Shown: positions 26,378 through 35,218 of the stretch, piece after piece
How positions within the stretch are numbered: the stretch's first letter is position 1
Layout of the letters: each line of letters begins with the position of its first letter
Origin: UBA11591 sp040220895
GTDB taxonomy: Bacteria > Bacteroidota > Bacteroidia > Flavobacteriales_E > Vicingaceae
DNA: 64,000 bases
Direction of reading: 5' to 3'
Assembly: GCA_040220895.1 (NCBI GenBank)
Contig: JAVJVY010000013.1
Location: forward strand, 133,879 to 197,878
Notes under the pieces: generated by a model
What the model saw: the letters and a program-made list of their open reading frames with translations, nothing else
Told to the model about the DNA's origin: nothing
Databases searched by the model: none
Made by a program: the position numbers and the translations under genes

Positions 26378-27495
26378 CCTCTTATTCTCTTTTTTCTATT
26401 GCGTTGGTAATCTTCAAATATCATTTCTCCCAAGCCCTTTAATCCCGTGTAAAACGCCTTGCCTTTATTGGCCTGTGTAAAATTCTCAACAAATTCTTTT
26501 AAGTAAGGGTCTTGAGCGATCATAAAGGTCGTAATGGGAACGTGCAACCTTCGCGCCTGACTGGCCATGTTGTAGCATTTCCCAACAATATATGGATCCA
26601 GACCCATGCTGTTTTTATAATAACTTCCGTCGCGCTCTCGCAGGCAACTGGGCTTGCCGTCGGTGATCATGAAGATCTGCTTATTGGAATGGCGTTTTCG
26701 CCTGAGCATATCGAGCCCCAATTCCAGTCCTGCAACTGTATTGGTATGATAAGGACCTACTTTAAGGTAGGGCAGATCTTTGATGGCTATTGGCCAGGCA
26801 TCGTCACCAAAAACCAGAATATCCAAACTGTCTTTTGGATAGCGTGTTGTAATTAATTCAGCAAGAGCCATTGCCACTTTCTTGGCAGGAGTGATGCGGT
26901 CTTCGCCGTACAAAATCATACTATGGCTGATATCGATCATTAAAACTGTGCTCATTTGAGCCTTGAATTGATCTTCTTCAACGATTAGATCGTTCTCGGT
27001 CAGTTTGAATTCTTCAAGGCCGTGGTTGACTTGCGCGTTCCTGAGGCTTTCTGTAATACTGATTCGGTCAATTGAATCACCGAATTGAAAGTCCCTGAAT
27101 TCTCCTGCCTGTTCATCTCCCTGGCCAGTATGGTTTGTTTTGTGATTGCCCGTGCCATTGCGCTTTAATTTTCCAAAGACCTGTTCCAGGGCACTGGCTC
27201 TGATGGCTTGTTCAGTCTTGGCGGTAATGCCCATGCCCCCTTGGCCACCTTCTATTTCTTCTCGAAGATATCCTCGTTTTTTAAGCTCATCAACGAAATC
27301 ATCAATGGTATAATTATCATCGGTTAGCTTATATTCTTTGTTCAGTTCTTCCAGCCAGTCGAGCGCTTCTTCTACATCACCGGAGGTATGAGTTATTAAT
27401 TCCTTGAAAAGGTCAAAGAGCCTGTCAAATGGGTCTTGCTCTTTAGGAATGTATTGGCGGAAGAGGAATCCGGAGCGATTTGATTTGACTTTCAT
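26374..27495 (-). CDS. vWA-domain protein, chelatase subunit D-like
   Basis: 373 aa. Residues 1-150 are variable; the vWA domain (about 170-365) has the MIDAS motif DISHS (STVLMIDISHSMILYG), with TPAKKVAMALAEL and MITDGKPS. The partner ATPase gene overlaps by 4 bp (ATGA), with the vWA gene first in the operon, unlike the ChlI-ChlD order in photosynthetic bacteria. In AAA+/vWA pairs the vWA protein recruits the target to the ATPase ring. Upstream is a 245-bp AT-rich gap before the divergent icd gene. Confidence 0.87.
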   Translation of the reverse strand: MKVKSNRSGFLFRQYIPKEQDPFDRLFDLFKELITHTSGDVEEALDWLEELNKEYKLTDDNYTIDDFVDELKKRGYLREEIEGGQGGMGITAKTEQAIRASALEQVFGKLKRNGTGNHKTNHTGQGDEQAGEFRDFQFGDSIDRISITESLRNAQVNHGLEEFKLTENDLIVEEDQFKAQMSTVLMIDISHSMILYGEDRITPAKKVAMALAELITTRYPKDSLDILVFGDDAWPIAIKDLPYLKVGPYHTNTVAGLELGLDMLRRKRHSNKQIFMITDGKPSCLRERDGSYYKNSMGLDPYIVGKCYNMASQARRLHVPITTFMIAQDPYLKEFVENFTQANKGKAFYTGLKGLGEMIFEDYQRNRKKRIRG

Positions 27496-27740
27496 TCAGG
27501 GTGAAAGTTAAGTAGAAAATCCAATCGGCAGGACGTCCCGGTTTAGAGAAAGAATCACATCACCTTAAATTCTAGAAGATATTAGGGAGCGAATGACACT
27601 TCGATTTGAAGCTGTTATATTGGATTGGCTTGGGTTGTATACATAAACATAATATAATATTATGATAATTGTAAATAACATAAATATAATTATATGATAT
27701 ATTCTTTTCAAATTTGCACAACCAAAAAAATAAGACGCAC

Positions 27741-29234
27741 ATGCAAACTGTTGAAAGATTAGAATCCATAGTAAAGGAATTACCCATAGACAACGATACT
27801 ACTCATAGAATTACCGTGGCCAGGGGTGATGGCATCGGCCCTGAGATCATGGAGGCTACCCTCCATATTTTAAAAGCTTCAGGTGCCAATGTCACTTGGG
27901 ATGAAATAGAAATCGGAGAAAAGGTCTATTTGGGAGGTAATTCCAGTGGCATTGAAAAGTCCGCCTGGGATGTCTTGCGAAAAAACAAGGTGTTGTTAAA
28001 GGCCCCCATAACAACTCCACAAGGCGGTGGTTATAAAAGCCTGAATGTAACCATGCGAAAATCAATGGGTCTATATGCGAATGTTAGGCCATGTAAGAGC
28101 TATGCACCCTTTGTCAGGACCAAACACCCCGACATGGATGTGGTTATCATCCGTGAGAATGAAGAAGATCTTTATGCGGGAATCGAGCATCAGCAAACCG
28201 ATGAGGTAGTACAGTGTTTAAAGCTTATCACCAGGCCTGGTTGCGAGAAGATCGTTAGATATGCTTTTGAGTACGCACGTCTCTACAAACGTAAAAAAGT
28301 GAGTTGCTTTACCAAAGACAACATCATGAAACATACCGATGGCCTGTTCCATAAAGTGTTTCTCGAGATCGCGGCTGAATATCCAGACATTGAATCAGAA
28401 AATTGGATCATAGATATTGGGGCCGCAAAGTTGGCCGATACACCGGAGGATTTTGATGTGATTGTGACATTGAACCTTTATGGAGATGTGATTTCTGACA
28501 TAGCGGCTCAGATTTCAGGATCTGTTGGCTTAGCAGGTTCGGCCAATATCGGGCAAGGGGTGGCCATGTTCGAAGCCATTCACGGTTCTGCACCCGATAT
28601 TTCTGGGCAGGGTATCGCCAACCCTTCTGGATTGATACTTGCTTCGGTCATGATGCTGAACCATTTAGGGATGCAGGAAATGGCCGAAAAAATTAAGAAT
28701 GCCTGGCTTTGCACAATCGAAAGTGGAATGCACACGGCTGATATTTTCAAAGAGGGAATCAGCAAGCAAAAGGTCGGAACCATGGAATTCGCCGGGGCAG
28801 TTGTCAGCCACCTTGGTGAGCGACCAAAAGTGTTAAAAAATGTTGAATACGCCAAAGAGGCCACTCTCAATTTGCCTTCTTACAAAAGAAAGGCACCAAA
28901 AGTCAAAACCTTGAAAGGGGTGGATGTCTTTGTGGATTGGAAGGGACAAGATTCAAATGAACTGGCCGGAAAACTAATGGAACTTAATAACGGCCTTGAA
29001 CTAAAAATGATCACCAACCGGGGGGTCAAGGTTTGGCCTGAGGGTTTTGACGAAACATTTTGCACTGATCATTGGCGTTGCAGGTTTGAAGAGAGTAACG
29101 GACAGCCCGTTGAGCGCAGTAGCATCGTACACTTATTGGAAAAATCGATCGAACAGGACATTGATGTGATAAAAACAGAGAACTTATATGAGTTTGACGG
29201 AGTGCGTGGGTATTCCTTGGGCCAAGGTCAGTAA
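27741..29234 (+). CDS. icd: Isocitrate dehydrogenase (Thermus-like long form)
   Basis: 497 aa from the ATG at 27741 (an in-frame TTG at 27714 falls within a -7-like CAAATTTG box). The isocitrate/isopropylmalate dehydrogenase fold is clear: VARGDGIGPEIMEATL, TPQGGGYKSLNVTMRKSMGLYANVRPCK (substrate Ser and Arg residues), ENEEDLYAGIEHQQTDEV, TLNLYGDVISDIAAQISG (metal Asp residues) and HGSAPDISGQGIANP. The roughly 150-residue C-terminal extension matches the Thermus thermophilus type. It oxidises isocitrate to 2-oxoglutarate in the TCA cycle, probably with NADP; cofactor use is not decided here. A DUF6671 gene follows after 20 nt. Confidence 0.92.
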   Translation: MQTVERLESIVKELPIDNDTTHRITVARGDGIGPEIMEATLHILKASGANVTWDEIEIGEKVYLGGNSSGIEKSAWDVLRKNKVLLKAPITTPQGGGYKSLNVTMRKSMGLYANVRPCKSYAPFVRTKHPDMDVVIIRENEEDLYAGIEHQQTDEVVQCLKLITRPGCEKIVRYAFEYARLYKRKKVSCFTKDNIMKHTDGLFHKVFLEIAAEYPDIESENWIIDIGAAKLADTPEDFDVIVTLNLYGDVISDIAAQISGSVGLAGSANIGQGVAMFEAIHGSAPDISGQGIANPSGLILASVMMLNHLGMQEMAEKIKNAWLCTIESGMHTADIFKEGISKQKVGTMEFAGAVVSHLGERPKVLKNVEYAKEATLNLPSYKRKAPKVKTLKGVDVFVDWKGQDSNELAGKLMELNNGLELKMITNRGVKVWPEGFDETFCTDHWRCRFEESNGQPVERSSIVHLLEKSIEQDIDVIKTENLYEFDGVRGYSLGQGQ

Positions 29235-29254
29235 TTAGTGCACTATATAGTTCT

Positions 29255-30094
29255 ATGGATTTGTTCAGTCAGCGTCCCCTTGTCATAGCAAGCATGCACA
29301 AAAAAGAATCGGTCATTGCACCGATTCTTTCTTTTCGTCTAGGCGTGCAGCCCTTTGTTCCAAAGAGCATTAATACAGATCTACTGGGTACTTTCACCGG
29401 TGAAATAGCGCGCGTGGATGACGTGTTTACCACGGTAAGAAAAAAGTGCCTCATGGCCATGGAAATGACCGGTTGTGATCTAGCAGTTGCCAGTGAAGGT
29501 TCATTTGGGCAGCACCCTCAATTATTCTTTTCTGCAGCCGATGACGAAGTACTTCTTTTAATCGATGCCAAGAATGGAATAGAGATTGTTGGCCGGGCCA
29601 TCAGCGTAAACACAAACATGAATGGCGACTACGTGAAATCTGAAGATGAACTCAGGCACTTTGCCGAAAAGGCTGGATTCCCTGCTCATGCACTCATCTT
29701 AAGAAATGAAAAGAATGGCAAAGAGCTTATGTACAAAGGCATACAGAAAGAGTCCGACCTGATCAACTATTACCATAAGATTGAACAAAAGGCCGGGAAG
29801 GTTTTTGTCGAAACTGATATGAGGGCCATGTATAACCCTAGCAGAATGGATGTTATTGCAGATGCCACCTTGAATTTAGTGGAAAATGCCTTGATGAAAT
29901 GTCCCAAGTGCAATGGTCCCGGGTTTTCGCCGAGTAAGACCTTGCAAGGCTTGCCTTGTGAACTTTGCGGTGCGCCAACCAAAACAGCAAAAGCTCACCT
30001 GCATGAATGTGCGCTTTGCCAGTATATTGAAGAGCGCTCAAATCAGGATAAAAAATATGAAGACCCAATGTATTGCGACTTTTGCAATCCCTGA
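29255..30094 (+). CDS. DUF6671-family protein with zinc-ribbon tail
   Basis: 279 aa. The N-terminal 200 residues (PLVIASMHKKESVIAPILSFRLGVQ; ARVDDVFTTVRKKCLMAME; ASEGSFGQHPQ) match the DUF6671 family of unknown function. The last 70 residues have three CxxC pairs (MKCPKCN, PCELCGAP, HECALCQY) and a final CDFCNP, so they form one or two zinc ribbons. No signal peptide. It lies 20 nt after icd on the same strand, implying co-transcription, but no link to the TCA cycle is known to me. Confidence 0.75.
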   Translation: MDLFSQRPLVIASMHKKESVIAPILSFRLGVQPFVPKSINTDLLGTFTGEIARVDDVFTTVRKKCLMAMEMTGCDLAVASEGSFGQHPQLFFSAADDEVLLLIDAKNGIEIVGRAISVNTNMNGDYVKSEDELRHFAEKAGFPAHALILRNEKNGKELMYKGIQKESDLINYYHKIEQKAGKVFVETDMRAMYNPSRMDVIADATLNLVENALMKCPKCNGPGFSPSKTLQGLPCELCGAPTKTAKAHLHECALCQYIEERSNQDKKYEDPMYCDFCNP

Positions 30095-30452
30095 TCGACT
30101 TGCGTTGTTTAGCTGACCGGCTTTTATGCAATTAACATGAATGGCCTCGAGTCTGTTGATTCCTGTTTATTGGTCAAAAAACTAAATTCGTTGTGTCTGC
30201 CTGAAACGAATTGGATATATCAACAATATTTAAAAAAGAATACCTGAGAAATTTTAGGACTTGTTCAATTCGGGCATCCAGCTTACAAAAGGAAATACAG
30301 GATTGGATTGCCCCACTTGCCATGCGAAGTTCGAGGTGAATTAATGAACTTCTAACAATAATACATATTGATCCGGCATACTTAACTTACTGTATTTCAT
30401 TGTAATAGAAATAATTTAAAATATCCACAGGACTTATTCGTCTTCAGATAAT
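30095..30452. other. Intergenic stretch, no gene seen
   Basis: 358 bases between the DUF6671 and sigma-factor genes. I found no open reading frame with a plausible start and no RNA gene. The right third is AT-rich and should hold the promoter of the sigma-factor operon; no clear TAnnTTTG box stands out. Confidence 0.4.
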
Positions 30453-31037
30453 ATGGAGGCGATCTCTGAACTGGACATGACACAACAGGACGAACAAATA
30501 AAAGAAGCCATTGAAAAGGAAGGCGGGCGCTTGTTGAATTTTATCCGCAAGCGGATTCCCGACCCTATCGAGGCCGAAGATTTGTTGCAGGATGTCTTTT
30601 ACGAGTTCATTGACGCTTATCGAATGTTAAAACCCATTGAACAGACAACTTCCTGGCTTTTTGCAGTTGCTCGAAATAAGATTACGGACCTTTTTAGAAA
30701 GAAAAAACCCATATCATTTTCGGCAATTAAAGGATCAGAAACGGAAATCGATGATGAAAAGTGGTTACCGGTTTTACTCTTGGAGTCATCTGAAACCATC
30801 GAAGATGAAATGATCAAAAACCTTTTGTTGGAAGAATTGGATGAGGCCATAGCTGCTCTTCCTGAAGATCAACGCTGGGCATTTGTTCAGCACGAGATTG
30901 AAGGCCTGAGCTTCAAGGAGATGTCCTTTCTTTCCGGGGATGGGGTCAATACCTTGATCAGCAGAAAGCGCTATGCGGTAATGAATTTGAGGGAAAGCCT
31001 CCAGGAAATTTATCATGAACTACTAATAAATAACTAA
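30453..31037 (+). CDS. RNA polymerase sigma factor, ECF type
   Basis: 194 aa with sigma-70 region 2 (RIPDPIEAEDLLQDVFYEFIDAYR, then TTSWLFAVARNKITDLFRKKK) and region 4 (LPEDQRWAFVQHEIEGLSFKEMSFLSGDGVNTLISRKRYAVMNLR), the two regions of ECF sigma factors. The region-4 helix is slightly unusual (SGDGVNTL). The next gene encodes a small membrane protein 5 nt after the stop, which may act as its partner or target. Start at ATG 30453 chosen; an ATG at 30477 is possible. Confidence 0.88.
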   Translation: MEAISELDMTQQDEQIKEAIEKEGGRLLNFIRKRIPDPIEAEDLLQDVFYEFIDAYRMLKPIEQTTSWLFAVARNKITDLFRKKKPISFSAIKGSETEIDDEKWLPVLLLESSETIEDEMIKNLLLEELDEAIAALPEDQRWAFVQHEIEGLSFKEMSFLSGDGVNTLISRKRYAVMNLRESLQEIYHELLINN

Positions 31038-31042
31038 CAACG

Positions 31043-31444
31043 ATGATGAAAAATTGGATTACTAAAGGATTTAAAATTGCATTATTTATGGTTTTCTTCT
31101 TTGCCTTTTTTGGCTATGTGACCATGGAACTTTGGAATTGGTTAATGCCATCCATCTTTGGCCTGACGGCTATTAACTTCTGGCAAGCGCTAGGCTTGTT
31201 GTTCTTAAGTAAACTTATTTTCGGGGGTTTTCCCGGTAAAGGCCGCGGAGGCTCTTGGGGAAAAGGTAACTGGAAAAACAAAATGCGTGACAAATTTGAA
31301 AATATGTCTGACCAGGACAAGGAGAAACTTAAAGCGCGATGGGAGGGCTATTGTGGACCTTGGAAATACGATAAAAAATCACAGGACAATACAGCAGAAG
31401 CCATTTCTTCCAGCGATGTTCAGGACGTAGAAAAGAAAAGTTAA
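31043..31444 (+). CDS. Small membrane protein co-encoded with the sigma factor
   Basis: 133 aa: two hydrophobic stretches (about residues 10-32 and 38-58, ALFMVFFFAFFGYVTM and FWQALGLLFLSKLIFG), then a Gly/Lys-rich segment (GFPGKGRGGSWGKGNWKNKM), and a cytoplasmic or periplasmic helical tail with MSDQDKEKLKARW. Its start is 5 nt after the sigma stop, so it is in the same operon. It lacks zinc-binding anti-sigma motifs, so it is either an unusual membrane anti-sigma factor or an effector of the stress response. Start at the first of two ATG codons. Family unknown to me. Confidence 0.7.
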   Translation: MMKNWITKGFKIALFMVFFFAFFGYVTMELWNWLMPSIFGLTAINFWQALGLLFLSKLIFGGFPGKGRGGSWGKGNWKNKMRDKFENMSDQDKEKLKARWEGYCGPWKYDKKSQDNTAEAISSSDVQDVEKKS

Positions 31445-31498
31445 TTCTAAATGTTGGTGCTGTTCGTTCTTGATTTGAATTGAACCATAAAGTATGAT

Positions 31499-31535
31499 AA
31501 GCAGGGATTTGGCTGGCACAATTCCCTGCTTTTAT
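31499..31535 (+). terminator. Terminator of the sigma-factor operon
   Basis: AAGCAGGGA (31499-31507) pairs with TCCCTGCTT (31523-31531), a perfect 9-bp stem with a 15-nt loop and a T-rich tail (TTTATTATTT). It follows the small membrane protein gene by 54 nt. The rest of the 305-nt gap up to 31749 holds a small CTCCC/GGGAG hairpin (31649-31663) and the kinase promoter. Confidence 0.65.
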
Positions 31536-31714
31536 TATTTGATAGCTCGGCCTGAGCAAAAGTGTAAGCCATTTCTGAAAAATCAATAATCGATTCACTG
31601 CAGATTACCCATTGTTCTTCAAACTAATGAGTAAATGACACGAAGGAACTCCCAAAAAGGGAGGGAAAATATAGTTACTATGAATTAACGGCCACACGGG
31701 CATGTCCGAATTGC

Positions 31715-31722
31715 TATATTTA
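31715..31722 (+). promoter_or_regulatory. -7-like box of the hybrid kinase gene
   Basis: TATATTTA in the same context (TATATTTATGGCTT) as occurs 27 nt before the GNAT gene at 37659. It lies inside a longer reading from 31702 and thereby supports the ATG at 31750 as the true start. Confidence 0.4.
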
Positions 31723-31749
31723 TGGCTTAATCAAGCCCTACCTTCTTCC

Positions 31750-34011
31750 ATGTATAAATGCGCTGTATTCATCTTTTTAACGGTGCTTGTAAGTTCGTTT
31801 TCCATTGCTCAAGACCTGGATATCATCCCGGTAATGAGTGAAGAGGGCCATAATGCCAGAATGGTTCAATTCAGGCAATTCATGAATGACCTGCAAAGGG
31901 CAAAAAAAGAAAATAAGGATGCTGCTATGATCAAGGCTTATTCTAACCTCTCAAGATTCTATGCCCTGAGTGATGTAAATGAGAAAGCCAAGTACTACAA
32001 ATTGGCCCAGTTGCAATTGCTAATGCAGCAAGAGCCACGAGACTCAGCAGCCATATGTGCAGCCGAGATTGACTATCAAGGCATTTATTATACCAATGGA
32101 GATTCAATAGATAAGTCCAAGATCTACGCCATACTCGACTATTCCATTCGTAATGGAAAAGACAGTATTCGCCTCGCCTTGCATCAATTATACCGATCCT
32201 ACCTGATGCAGAATGATATGTTAAAGGAATTCAGTGATTTTTACGTTGAAGATTATCCGCTAGAGCTCAAATACTATCAGAAAAACGATACCATCAATTA
32301 CCTGAGAATGAAAACCGTGATCTTGGAAATGCATGGTGAGCTGGATTCATCGCAGGCCTTTCTGGATTTGACGGAAGAGATGATAAAAGATCAATCAAAC
32401 AAATACCTGGTTTGCAAATTTTATACGCGTTATGGACAGTTTCTGGAAAGACATGACGATTTTCAGACTGCCATCAAAAAGTACCAAACTTCGTTTCAAA
32501 TTGCCCAGGAACTGGAGTATATGCCATTTATGCTCGAAGCATCCATGCGTCTAGAAACATTGCATGAAAAAAACGGAGAACTAAACCAGGCATTGAAGTA
32601 TGCCAAGCTCAATTTGCAGTTAAAAGACAAATTGAACAGCCAGGCCAATAGGGATGATCTATTGAGATTGGAAATCAAAAAAGAGAATGAGTTACAAAAC
32701 CTGGAACTTCAGAAAAAAGACGCCGAAAGCCTGGCGGAACTAAGAAAAGAAGAAACCGGTAAATGGGTACTGGTAATTACCGGAATTGCGCTTATAATCT
32801 TGGCCCTGGGATTGTGGAGTCGGGTGAGATTTATTGGAAGGGCCAATGTGGCGATGGAACAGGCCAAGGATCGTGCTGAAAAGAGTGAGCGCTTTAAACA
32901 ACAATTTCTTGCTAATATGAGCCACGAGATCAGAACACCAATGAATGCCATCCAGGGCATGTCCGGTTTGATGTTAGCAACTGAATTGGACCCAAAACAG
33001 CGCAATTATATGGGAGCTATTAAAACTTCTTCCGAAAATTTGCTGGCCATCATTAACGATGTATTGGACCTGAGTAAACTTGAAGCAGGGAAAATGGAGT
33101 TGGAGAAAATAAATTTCCCTGTGCGCGAACAGGTTAAGTTGGTGTACGACACGCTATACTATAAATCAGAAGAAAAAGGATTACTCTTTGAAACTGAGGT
33201 CGCCGATGAGGTTCCCAACGAAGTGCTGGGCGATCCCACCCGACTGAGTCAAATCCTGATCAATTTGTGCGGCAATGCCATAAAATTCACCGATAAAGGA
33301 AAAGTCCAGCTATTGGTTGAAGTTGATAAGGAGCAACACTCTGCCTTGAAATTTACCGTGTCGGATACCGGCATAGGAATTCATGCAGAACAACTGGAAA
33401 AAGTATTCACCTCCTTCGAGCAGGCTGACTCCAGTATGTCGCGAAAATTCGGGGGAACGGGGCTTGGATTATCCATTTCTAAAACACTTATCGAATTACA
33501 GGGGGGGACTATTCAAGTTAAAAGCACGCCTGGCCGTGGATCAGACTTTATTTTTACCATTCCCTATGATAAAAGCATTGCATCAGTAAAAAAGAATGAA
33601 GCGGATGAAGTATCTGTTAATCGTGAATCTTTGAAAGGAATTCGGATTTTGGTAGCCGAAGACAATGAATTCAACCAGATCGTTGTAAAAGATACCCTTG
33701 AAAAATTAATAGAAAGGGTAAACATCGATATCGCTGAAAACGGTAAGATTGCCTTGGAGCGTGTTATTGAGAATGACTATGACGTTATATTGATGGATGT
33801 GAGTATGCCCGTCATGGATGGACATGAGGCCACTGAAGCCATTAGAAACCTCGATGAGCGTAAGCGGGAAATCCCCATTATAGCCCTTACCGCAAGTGTG
33901 CTTGAAAGCGAGATCCAGAAATGCCTGGATTCCGGAATGAATGCCTTTGTTCCAAAACCTTTTAAATCCGATAAGTTGATTGAAGCCATCGCCAAGGTTT
34001 ATCACACTTGA
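31750..34011 (+). CDS. Hybrid sensor histidine kinase with TPR-like sensor
   Basis: 753 aa from the ATG at 31750, which begins a clean signal peptide (MYKCAVFIFLTVLVSSFSIAQ). The periplasmic part (about 25-330) is a TPR-like alpha-helical array, followed by a coiled coil and one transmembrane helix (about 337-355). The histidine kinase core follows: H-box FLANMSHEIRTPMN (phospho-His392), N-box LINLCGNAIKFT, DTGIGI and GGTGLGLSIS. A C-terminal receiver domain has AEDNE, the phospho-acceptor LMDVSMP (Asp683) and PKPF. Phosphate therefore passes from His392 to Asp683, and an unlinked Hpt or DNA-binding regulator is expected. The signal is unknown. Confidence 0.93.
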   Translation: MYKCAVFIFLTVLVSSFSIAQDLDIIPVMSEEGHNARMVQFRQFMNDLQRAKKENKDAAMIKAYSNLSRFYALSDVNEKAKYYKLAQLQLLMQQEPRDSAAICAAEIDYQGIYYTNGDSIDKSKIYAILDYSIRNGKDSIRLALHQLYRSYLMQNDMLKEFSDFYVEDYPLELKYYQKNDTINYLRMKTVILEMHGELDSSQAFLDLTEEMIKDQSNKYLVCKFYTRYGQFLERHDDFQTAIKKYQTSFQIAQELEYMPFMLEASMRLETLHEKNGELNQALKYAKLNLQLKDKLNSQANRDDLLRLEIKKENELQNLELQKKDAESLAELRKEETGKWVLVITGIALIILALGLWSRVRFIGRANVAMEQAKDRAEKSERFKQQFLANMSHEIRTPMNAIQGMSGLMLATELDPKQRNYMGAIKTSSENLLAIINDVLDLSKLEAGKMELEKINFPVREQVKLVYDTLYYKSEEKGLLFETEVADEVPNEVLGDPTRLSQILINLCGNAIKFTDKGKVQLLVEVDKEQHSALKFTVSDTGIGIHAEQLEKVFTSFEQADSSMSRKFGGTGLGLSISKTLIELQGGTIQVKSTPGRGSDFIFTIPYDKSIASVKKNEADEVSVNRESLKGIRILVAEDNEFNQIVVKDTLEKLIERVNIDIAENGKIALERVIENDYDVILMDVSMPVMDGHEATEAIRNLDERKREIPIIALTASVLESEIQKCLDSGMNAFVPKPFKSDKLIEAIAKVYHT

Positions 34012-34057
34012 GAATAACAGCGGATCTATTTTACGATCAACAGGTATTGCAATCGTC

Positions 34058-35098
34058 ATGAAGCTTCACTTTCTTTTTCTGGTTTTCGTTGGCAGTCAGG
34101 CATTTTCTCAGGAAGTTGTAAAAAATCGATATTTCGAGAATTATCCTGCCATGCTCACCACCAGGCTTTACGAGGTGACAAAGTTCAATTCTTTTCAAAT
34201 CCTGACATCAGACGAAAGTGAAGTCATCACTTACCGGCCCAATACAAACGTGAACATGGGTTTTGGCTTTACTTATCGAGGATTGTCTTTGAACCTAGGC
34301 TTCAAGATCCCGGCCTTCAATGATGACTCAGAGGAATTCGGGAAGACGGAACACTTCAATGCCGATGCCGGACTTTATCTTAAAACAGTAGCTGGATTGG
34401 CTTTTTTTCAGTTTTACAACGGGTATTACATTTCTGACCTCAACACAGTGCGGCCCGACAATGGCCGGGGCAATGGTCTATTGATCAGGCCGGATGTAAA
34501 GTTCTTTTCGGTTGGGGTGAGCGGTGAATACATAGTGAACTATAATAAGTTCTCCTATCGAGCTGCCTTTACACAGGATGCTTGGCAGAAAAAATCGGCG
34601 GGGTCGTTCCTTATTGGTGGATATGCCACCTACAGCGGTAGTTCAGGAGATTCCAACCTCATTCCAACTTCTGAATCGGCCCGGTTCGACAGTCTGAATT
34701 TAAGAGAAGTAGTGTCTTTTGATGTTGGCCCCATGGTTGGTTACGTTTATACCCTTGTGATCAATCAACACTGGTTTTCGACCGCATCTCTCAGTTTGGG
34801 TCGAGGCTTGAACTTTTTAGAGGTATACGATGGTGTAGCTTTATCCAGAGAGCTTAACGTCAACTTTCGAGTGAATTTCCGATTCGCTCTTGGTTATAAT
34901 GGCCCGAGAAATTACTTCGGACTGTCTTATTATAATGAGGGCAATCAATTTCAACCCTCCGATTTATTGGGAAAGTTTAATACAGGCCAGTTCAGAATCA
35001 ACTTGGTTCACCGGTTCAATGTGAATAGCTTGGGCTTCATAGATAAATTCATGGACAAATTTCATTGGTTCTTTTTAGATAGATTAGATCTAGAGTGA
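34058..35098 (+). CDS. DUF4421 outer-membrane protein
   Basis: 346 aa from the ATG at 34058, which gives a signal peptide (MKLHFLFLVFVGSQAFSQ); a longer reading from 33980 would overlap the kinase gene and lacks a signal. The body is typical of DUF4421 Bacteroidota outer-membrane proteins: RPNTNVNMGFGFTYRGLSLNLGFK near the start, QFYNGYYISD, and barrel-like strands to the end. Function unknown. It follows the kinase by 46 nt and may be part of its transcript. A terminator lies 50 nt after its stop. Confidence 0.85.
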   Translation: MKLHFLFLVFVGSQAFSQEVVKNRYFENYPAMLTTRLYEVTKFNSFQILTSDESEVITYRPNTNVNMGFGFTYRGLSLNLGFKIPAFNDDSEEFGKTEHFNADAGLYLKTVAGLAFFQFYNGYYISDLNTVRPDNGRGNGLLIRPDVKFFSVGVSGEYIVNYNKFSYRAAFTQDAWQKKSAGSFLIGGYATYSGSSGDSNLIPTSESARFDSLNLREVVSFDVGPMVGYVYTLVINQHWFSTASLSLGRGLNFLEVYDGVALSRELNVNFRVNFRFALGYNGPRNYFGLSYYNEGNQFQPSDLLGKFNTGQFRINLVHRFNVNSLGFIDKFMDKFHWFFLDRLDLE

Positions 35099-35148
35099 AG
35101 CGGCATCCATTTGGTCGTAATACAATGGCCAAAAGAAGGCAATGAAAA

Positions 35149-35190
35149 AGTCCCCTCAATTGCCGTTTCGGGCTCTTGAGAGGACTCTTT
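35149..35190. terminator. Terminator between DUF4421 gene and a T9SS cargo gene
   Basis: AGTCCCCTCAA (35149-35159) pairs with TTGAGAGGACT (35176-35186) with one mismatch, followed by CTTT. It serves the convergent DUF4421 (plus) and secreted-protein (minus) genes. A-rich sequence precedes the left arm, so it can also act on the minus strand. Confidence 0.6.
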
Positions 35191-35218
35191 ACGATGATGG
35201 ACTTAAATTGTCTGTTAG

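Noticed and set aside
24893..27495. True magnesium chelatase for chlorophyll
   Set aside because: No ChlH subunit or other tetrapyrrole gene is nearby, and the organism shows no sign of phototrophy.
33980..34057. N-terminal extension of the DUF4421 gene
   Set aside because: Overlaps the kinase gene and would bury the signal peptide that begins at 34058.
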